Source of the DNA: JAQVUB01 sp033809415
GTDB taxonomy: Bacteria > Verrucomicrobiota > Lentisphaeria > Oligosphaerales > Oligosphaeraceae
Length of the DNA stretch: 10,282 nt
Direction: 5' to 3'
Assembly: GCA_033809415.1 (NCBI GenBank)
Contig: JAPXLT010000169.1
Span: forward strand, 1 to 10,282
Of this stretch, positions 6,961-10,282 are shown piece after piece. Below the pieces are notes generated by a model, which had not been told where the DNA came from, did not search any database, and was given only the letters and a program-made list of their open reading frames with translations. The position numbers and the translations under genes were made by a program. How positions within the stretch are numbered: position 1 is the stretch's first letter; the number at the start of each line of letters is the position of its first letter.

Positions 6961-7037
6961 TCGGACGGATCGGTCAGATCGAGTAGATCGGTCGGATAGG
7001 CGATGTTGGAATCAGCCCTGTAAGGGCGCGACATAAT
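6961..7037 (-). repeat. REP-like element, copy B (inverted relative to copy A)
   Basis: Read on the minus strand it begins TTATGTCGCGCCCTTACAGG, carries the GCCCT-TAC-AGGGC hairpin (7027-7015), then the CCAACATCGCC spacer, and ends in GATC/CCGACC units (about 7000-6961). It matches positions 91-143 apart from a few substitutions and some extra GATC units. Confidence 0.75.
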
Positions 7038-7040
7038 CTC

Positions 7041-7124
7041 TGTCCATTGTCCATTGTCCATTCAGCAGTCCATTCTTGTCCATTCAGTCCATCGTGTCCA
7101 TTCCTGTCCCTGTCCATCGTCCAT
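7041..7124 (+). repeat. GTCCATT-type short repeat array
   Basis: About nine imperfect units of GTCCATT/GTCCATC separated by 0-6 nt fill this stretch, for example TGTCCATTGTCCATTGTCC at its start. Open frames reading through it from TTG codons produce low-complexity peptides and are artefacts. Confidence 0.8.
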
Positions 7125-7125
7125 A

Positions 7126-7170
7126 AAAAATCTTTCACAAAAAAGAAGAAATCGAGCAATAGTAGTGCGA
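7126..7170 (+). repeat. 45-nt dispersed inverted repeat, left arm
   Basis: The arm starts AAAAATCTTTCACAAAAAA and ends AATAGTAGTGCGA. Its reverse complement lies at 10144-10188 with about 38 of 45 positions identical, the first 19 being perfect. It ends eight bases before the ATG of the next gene and forms that gene's leader. Confidence 0.75.
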
Positions 7171-7178
7171 GTTTTCAT

Positions 7179-7997
7179 ATGGAATTTGACAAGGTTAAAA
7201 AGTCGGTTTTGCTTTTGCTTTGCGCTAGCAATCTCTTTTTTTTCGTGTTGGCATACTATTTTTTTCAGGATCATTCGAGCCTGCAAGAACAATTGCAGGA
7301 CATGACTGTTTCGCGGGATACTGCTTTGTCTGAGAACGTAGCCTTGCAGTCTGAGATCAAATTATTGCAAAATCAGCTGTCCAGCCGTTCTTCCGCGCCA
7401 CGCGATTCGGATCAGGAAATCGCCAACTTGGAAAAGCTGCTGGATTTTCGTGACGAGGAATTGCAACAGCTAAAAAAACAACTGGATGGGCAACCTCCGG
7501 ACAACCGCAATGCTCCCGCTGCCCGGCAGGATCGGGAGCGTTTCCCTCGTCGAGGCAATATGCGCGAGCGCATGGAACGCCTCAAAGCGGAAAATCCGGA
7601 AGAGTACGAGCGTATGCAAGCTCGTATGAATGAATTCCAGAAGCAACGCGAAGAGCAAAGCGCCCGGCGCGAACTCTTTTTCAAAAACCTGGATGTCTCT
7701 AAATTGAGCAAGGATCAGCGACGAATTGTGTCGGACTATCAGGAACTGCTTGCCGCCAATGAAGAAATGGTCAATAGCATGTGGCAGGGCGGAGAAAGAC
7801 CGAACTTTCAGGAAATGATGGAGCAGGGACGCGCCATCCGGGAAATGTCTGAAACCGTCCGGGAAATCCTGCTCCAGAACTTAGGAAACCAAATAGGAAT
7901 TGGCGGTGAAAACCTCAGCGACAATGTCCAGGAAATCCTGGAAATGACCTCAATGGGCAACATGGGGCGTTTTGGTGGAAGAGGACGTCCCCGCTAA
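7179..7997 (+). CDS. Membrane-anchored coiled-coil protein of unknown function
   Basis: I do not recognise this 272-residue protein. A short cytoplasmic N-terminus (MEFDKVKK) leads into a membrane segment at about 9-29. Next come a heptad-rich coiled coil (about 33-68 and 77-103), a Pro/Asn/Arg linker (104-125), a charged Glu/Arg/Met helix (125-166), a second helical region (172-235), and a Gly/Met/Arg tail ending GRFGGRGRPR. The soluble part is probably in the periplasm. The ATG at 7179 was chosen because everything upstream in the same frame is the GTCCATT array and the 45-nt repeat arm; initiation would otherwise need a TTG inside the array. No Shine-Dalgarno is visible. It may share a transcript with the exoribonuclease gene 128 nt downstream. 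A structural or envelope role is only a guess. Confidence 0.75.
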   Translation: MEFDKVKKSVLLLLCASNLFFFVLAYYFFQDHSSLQEQLQDMTVSRDTALSENVALQSEIKLLQNQLSSRSSAPRDSDQEIANLEKLLDFRDEELQQLKKQLDGQPPDNRNAPAARQDRERFPRRGNMRERMERLKAENPEEYERMQARMNEFQKQREEQSARRELFFKNLDVSKLSKDQRRIVSDYQELLAANEEMVNSMWQGGERPNFQEMMEQGRAIREMSETVREILLQNLGNQIGIGGENLSDNVQEILEMTSMGNMGRFGGRGRPR

Positions 7998-8005
7998 AAA
8001 AAGCG

Positions 8006-8116
8006 CCCTGCCCCCCTGCACCCTGCACCCTGCCCCCTGCACCCTGCACCCTGCACCCTGCACCCTGCCCCCTGCACCCTGCACCCTGCCCCCTGCACCC
8101 TGCCCCCTGCACCCTT
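8006..8116. repeat. Heptamer tandem array (CCCTGCA/CCCTGCC), about 15 units
   Basis: CCCTGCA and CCCTGCC units run in 7-bp register from 8014 to 8111, with a first unit at 8006-8012 offset by one base and a degenerate CCCTT end. It fills almost the whole gap between the coiled-coil gene stop and the exoribonuclease start. The minus strand reads GGGTGCAGGGTGCAGGG, with G-triplets separated by four bases, a quadruplex-capable pattern. Minus-strand open frames through it encode repetitive Gly/Ala/Gln peptides and are not genes. Confidence 0.95.
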
Positions 8117-8125
8117 AAAAAAAAA

Positions 8126-10126
8126 ATGCAATTTCCCGAAAACACGATCATTGATTATTTTGGCAGCAATGAAATGAGTCTTGGCACTGTTGTCAAGGTT
8201 TCCGGGGAGCGTCTTCATGTTCAGGGAGCCACTCCCCAGATCAACAAGATTTCCCCGAGACAGGTGCTTGCGACTTACGGCGATGCCGGCAAAAATCCGC
8301 TGAATCAATTGGCGGCGATGCAGTTGCAGATTCAAGAAACGATGGCTGAGATCGACTTGGAACTGCTCTGGGAAGAGTTGCAGCCCCAGGCGAATCAAAC
8401 GCTTCCCCTCGAGGAAATCACAAACACCTATTTTACCAAGGCGACCTCGTTACAACTCTCCGCCATGGCTCGAAAGCTGATCGAGGATAAATTGCACTTC
8501 CAACGCCAGGGACAGGAATTTCTGGTACGCAGTGTAGAAGGAGTCAAAGAGCTGGAAAATCTGCTCAGGCAACGTGCGGAGCGTGCCGCTTTGAAAGAGC
8601 GCCAGAGAGCATGGTTGCAGGATGTCTTGACCGGCAACAAGACGATTCCAGTACCCGTCCCTGAAGAAATGGAACAGATTGTCCAGCACAGCCAGGACTA
8701 TTTGCTCAACGGCTTCAATAGTGACACCATCAATCTGCTCAGTGCCGTCAATGCCAAACAATCGACACGTGAAACAGCCCTCAAGCTCCTGCGCTTGACC
8801 GACCGTCTCCCTGAAGATGCGGACGAGTTCCTCCTGGTCAACGGAATCCACGCCGGTTTTTCCAAAGAAGCCATGAAACATGCATCGGAAATACCGGAAT
8901 TGGCCGAGTTGCCTGACGAAATGCAAAAGCGCCTCGATCTGACCGAGGAGTTCGCCTTCAGCATTGACGATGAATGGACGCATGAAATCGATGATGCTCT
9001 CTCCTTCCGGAAAGAAGCGGATCGCCTGCTGGTCGGCATCCATCTTGCTGCGCCAAGTTGTTTCGTCCAAAAAGGGGATATCCTTGACGATGCGGCGGTG
9101 GAACGCCCGCTGTCCCTCTATCTTCCGACCACGACCGTCACTATGTTTCCTCCTGATGTGAGCTGTCGTCTGGCCAGCCTCGATGAAGGAAAACTACGTC
9201 CAACAATGAGTTTCCAAGTCGAATTCAGCACAGACGGGGAAATCATTGACTGGCGTCTTTCCTCTGCACAAATCCGCGTGCAAAAGCACCTGACTTACCT
9301 CGAGGCCGACCAGATGCTGACGAATGGCTCTGATGCGCCTCTGGCCTCGACGCTGCGAGAATTGCAACGCCTTGCCGATATTTTGCAATCCTCGAGAGAG
9401 GAAGCTGGCGGCGTCAATCTGAACCGTCCCGAGCTGAAAATCATGGTGCGGCAGGGGAAAATCACAGTCACCGAGGACGACCAGGAAACGCCCAGTCACT
9501 ATCTGGTGCGTGAATTCATGATTCTGGCCAATCATCTGGCGGCAAAATATGCGTTGCGCCATCAGATTCCAGTCATTTATCGCGCTCAGGACCCTCCCTC
9601 GGAACCTGTCACGACCATGACCTGCTATGATCCGCTGGAATTTGACCAGATGGTTCGCAAGATGAAGAAAACACGTCTCTCGACCTATCCGCAAGCGCAT
9701 GCTGGGCTTGGTCTGGATCTGTATACTCAAGTCAGCTCCCCGATCCGACGCTATGCCGACTTGGTTATCCAGCGGCAGCTGGCTGCACATCTCGAAAACC
9801 AGCCTCCCCCCTATACACAGGAAGAACTGTTTGCCGTACTGGACAATGTCGAGCAAACCACGATGCAAAATCGTTCTCTCGAGCGCGAGGCAAAACGTTT
9901 CTGGCTACTTGAATATCTGCGGCGTGAATATATGGACTGCCCTCTCGATGCCACGATTGTGCGACTCGATGGAAGCCTCGTCCTTGCCGAACTGAACCGC
10001 TTCTATGAACGGGGAGTGGTCATGACCAGGGAACGCTTGCAAACAGGCGAAAAAATACAAGTACGCATCTTGGAAATCAATCCGAAAGGCGGACGCATGG
10101 CACTCGAAATCATCAACCGAAAATAA
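8126..10126 (+). CDS. RNase II/RNase R family 3'-5' exoribonuclease
   Basis: Cytoplasmic enzyme expected to degrade RNA from the 3' end. The 666-residue protein has a small N-terminal barrel-like domain (about 1-52), a helical region (55-165), a further domain (170-265), and the RNB catalytic domain (about 270-590) with FSIDDEWTHEIDDALSF at 278-294 and YTQVSSPIRRYADLVIQRQL at 533-552. A short S1-like C-terminal domain follows (about 606-664). The domain plan, with a short N-terminal barrel instead of two cold-shock domains, recalls the cyanobacterial/plastid-type RNase II-like enzymes more than E. coli RNase R. D281, D289 and D290 match E. coli RNase II Asp201, Asp209 and Asp210, but Glu287 stands at the Asp207 position. 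Start 8126 is supported by a plausible N-terminal domain, yet the leader is the heptamer array plus nine A residues with no Shine-Dalgarno. Confidence 0.9.
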   Translation: MQFPENTIIDYFGSNEMSLGTVVKVSGERLHVQGATPQINKISPRQVLATYGDAGKNPLNQLAAMQLQIQETMAEIDLELLWEELQPQANQTLPLEEITNTYFTKATSLQLSAMARKLIEDKLHFQRQGQEFLVRSVEGVKELENLLRQRAERAALKERQRAWLQDVLTGNKTIPVPVPEEMEQIVQHSQDYLLNGFNSDTINLLSAVNAKQSTRETALKLLRLTDRLPEDADEFLLVNGIHAGFSKEAMKHASEIPELAELPDEMQKRLDLTEEFAFSIDDEWTHEIDDALSFRKEADRLLVGIHLAAPSCFVQKGDILDDAAVERPLSLYLPTTTVTMFPPDVSCRLASLDEGKLRPTMSFQVEFSTDGEIIDWRLSSAQIRVQKHLTYLEADQMLTNGSDAPLASTLRELQRLADILQSSREEAGGVNLNRPELKIMVRQGKITVTEDDQETPSHYLVREFMILANHLAAKYALRHQIPVIYRAQDPPSEPVTTMTCYDPLEFDQMVRKMKKTRLSTYPQAHAGLGLDLYTQVSSPIRRYADLVIQRQLAAHLENQPPPYTQEELFAVLDNVEQTTMQNRSLEREAKRFWLLEYLRREYMDCPLDATIVRLDGSLVLAELNRFYERGVVMTRERLQTGEKIQVRILEINPKGGRMALEIINRK

Positions 10127-10143
10127 TAGGGCTGATAAAATTT

Positions 10144-10188
10144 TCGTACTACTATTCCCAAACTTCTTGTTTTTTGTGAAAGATTTTT
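10144..10188 (-). repeat. 45-nt dispersed inverted repeat, right arm
   Basis: This is the reverse complement of 7126-7170 with about seven differences. It begins 18 nt after the exoribonuclease stop. Within it TGAAA-GATT-TTTCA (10177-10190) can form a weak stem, but no good terminator is evident. Confidence 0.75.
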
Positions 10189-10235
10189 CAGAAAATCAAT
10201 ATCCAAGTCATTGGCACACAATCACTTGTCAAGCT

Positions 10236-10282
10236 GATCCGTCTGATTGTGGTGCCTTTACAAGGCACTGTCTTTGGGTGGG
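10236..10282 (+). repeat. REP-like hairpin with GATCCGTC motif, cut by the window end
   Basis: GATCCGTCTGAT (10236-10247) is followed by GTGCCTT-TAC-AAGGCAC (10252-10268, 7-bp stem, 3-nt loop). The layout of a GATC motif beside a short GC-rich hairpin parallels copies A and B, though the sequence differs. The element may continue beyond the window. Confidence 0.55.

Noticed and set aside
6894..7124. CRISPR array
   Set aside because: The repeats are 7-11 bp and adjacent or irregularly spaced, with no uniform spacers and no cas genes.
7047..7178. N-terminal extension of the coiled-coil gene from a TTG codon
   Set aside because: The added 44 residues come entirely from the GTCCATT array and the 45-nt repeat; a membrane segment right after the ATG at 7179 fits a real start better.
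7915..8398. Minus-strand frames with repeated Gly-Ala-Gly-Cys-Arg peptides
   Set aside because: They are readings through the heptamer array, not collagen-like or other real repeat proteins.
8450..9070. 206-codon minus-strand frame inside the exoribonuclease gene
   Set aside because: It overlaps the conserved RNB catalytic region on the opposite strand and lacks any family resemblance.

Overview
The window looks like chromosomal DNA from a Gram-negative bacterium of moderate GC content. The intergenic regions are packed with short repeat families: 'AACCACGAAC...CACGAAAAG' elements, REP-like hairpins followed by GATC-rich tails, GTCCATT runs and CCCTGCA heptamers. From memory this style suits the PVC group (Lentisphaerota/Verrucomicrobiota-like) or a similar environmental lineage. 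That placement is inference. An outer-membrane barrel protein and several signal peptides support a two-membrane cell envelope. No tRNA, rRNA, CRISPR array, transposase or phage gene was seen.

Layout. Positions 1-309 are non-coding: three tandem hairpins of a REP-like element (20-145) and one copy of the 'AACCACGAA' repeat (216-250). Positions 310-4958 hold five genes on the minus strand. In transcription order they are a small membrane-anchored Cys/His-rich protein (4958-4578), a His-rich outer-membrane barrel (4451-2919), and the three parts of a zinc-type ABC importer: binding protein (2906-1848), ATPase (1855-1181) and permease (1137-310). Together they suggest a route for zinc, or a similar divalent metal, from the outer membrane to the cytoplasm. 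A perfect 8-bp inverted repeat plus a third half-site lies just upstream of the barrel gene, over a possible -35 region, and is the best candidate operator.

A divergent intergenic region (4959-5125) carries another 'AACCACGAA' repeat and possible promoters both ways. The plus strand then encodes the single-strand DNA exonuclease RecJ (5126-6835). The 343-nt gap at 6836-7178 is almost entirely repeats: an 'AACCACGAA' copy, an 11-bp tandem array, GATCGGTC repeats with a REP-like hairpin, a GTCCATT array, and one arm of a 45-nt inverted repeat. Next come an unrecognised membrane-anchored coiled-coil protein (7179-7997), a CCCTGCA heptamer array filling the whole gap, and an RNase II/R-family exoribonuclease (8126-10126). 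The second arm of the 45-nt inverted repeat follows its stop, and another REP-like hairpin lies at the window end.

The metal-uptake operon is the clearest functional unit. The repeats are the most unusual aspect: they supply a stop codon, sit inside an operon, form the whole 5' leader of two genes that lack a Shine-Dalgarno sequence, and bracket a two-gene block in inverted orientation.
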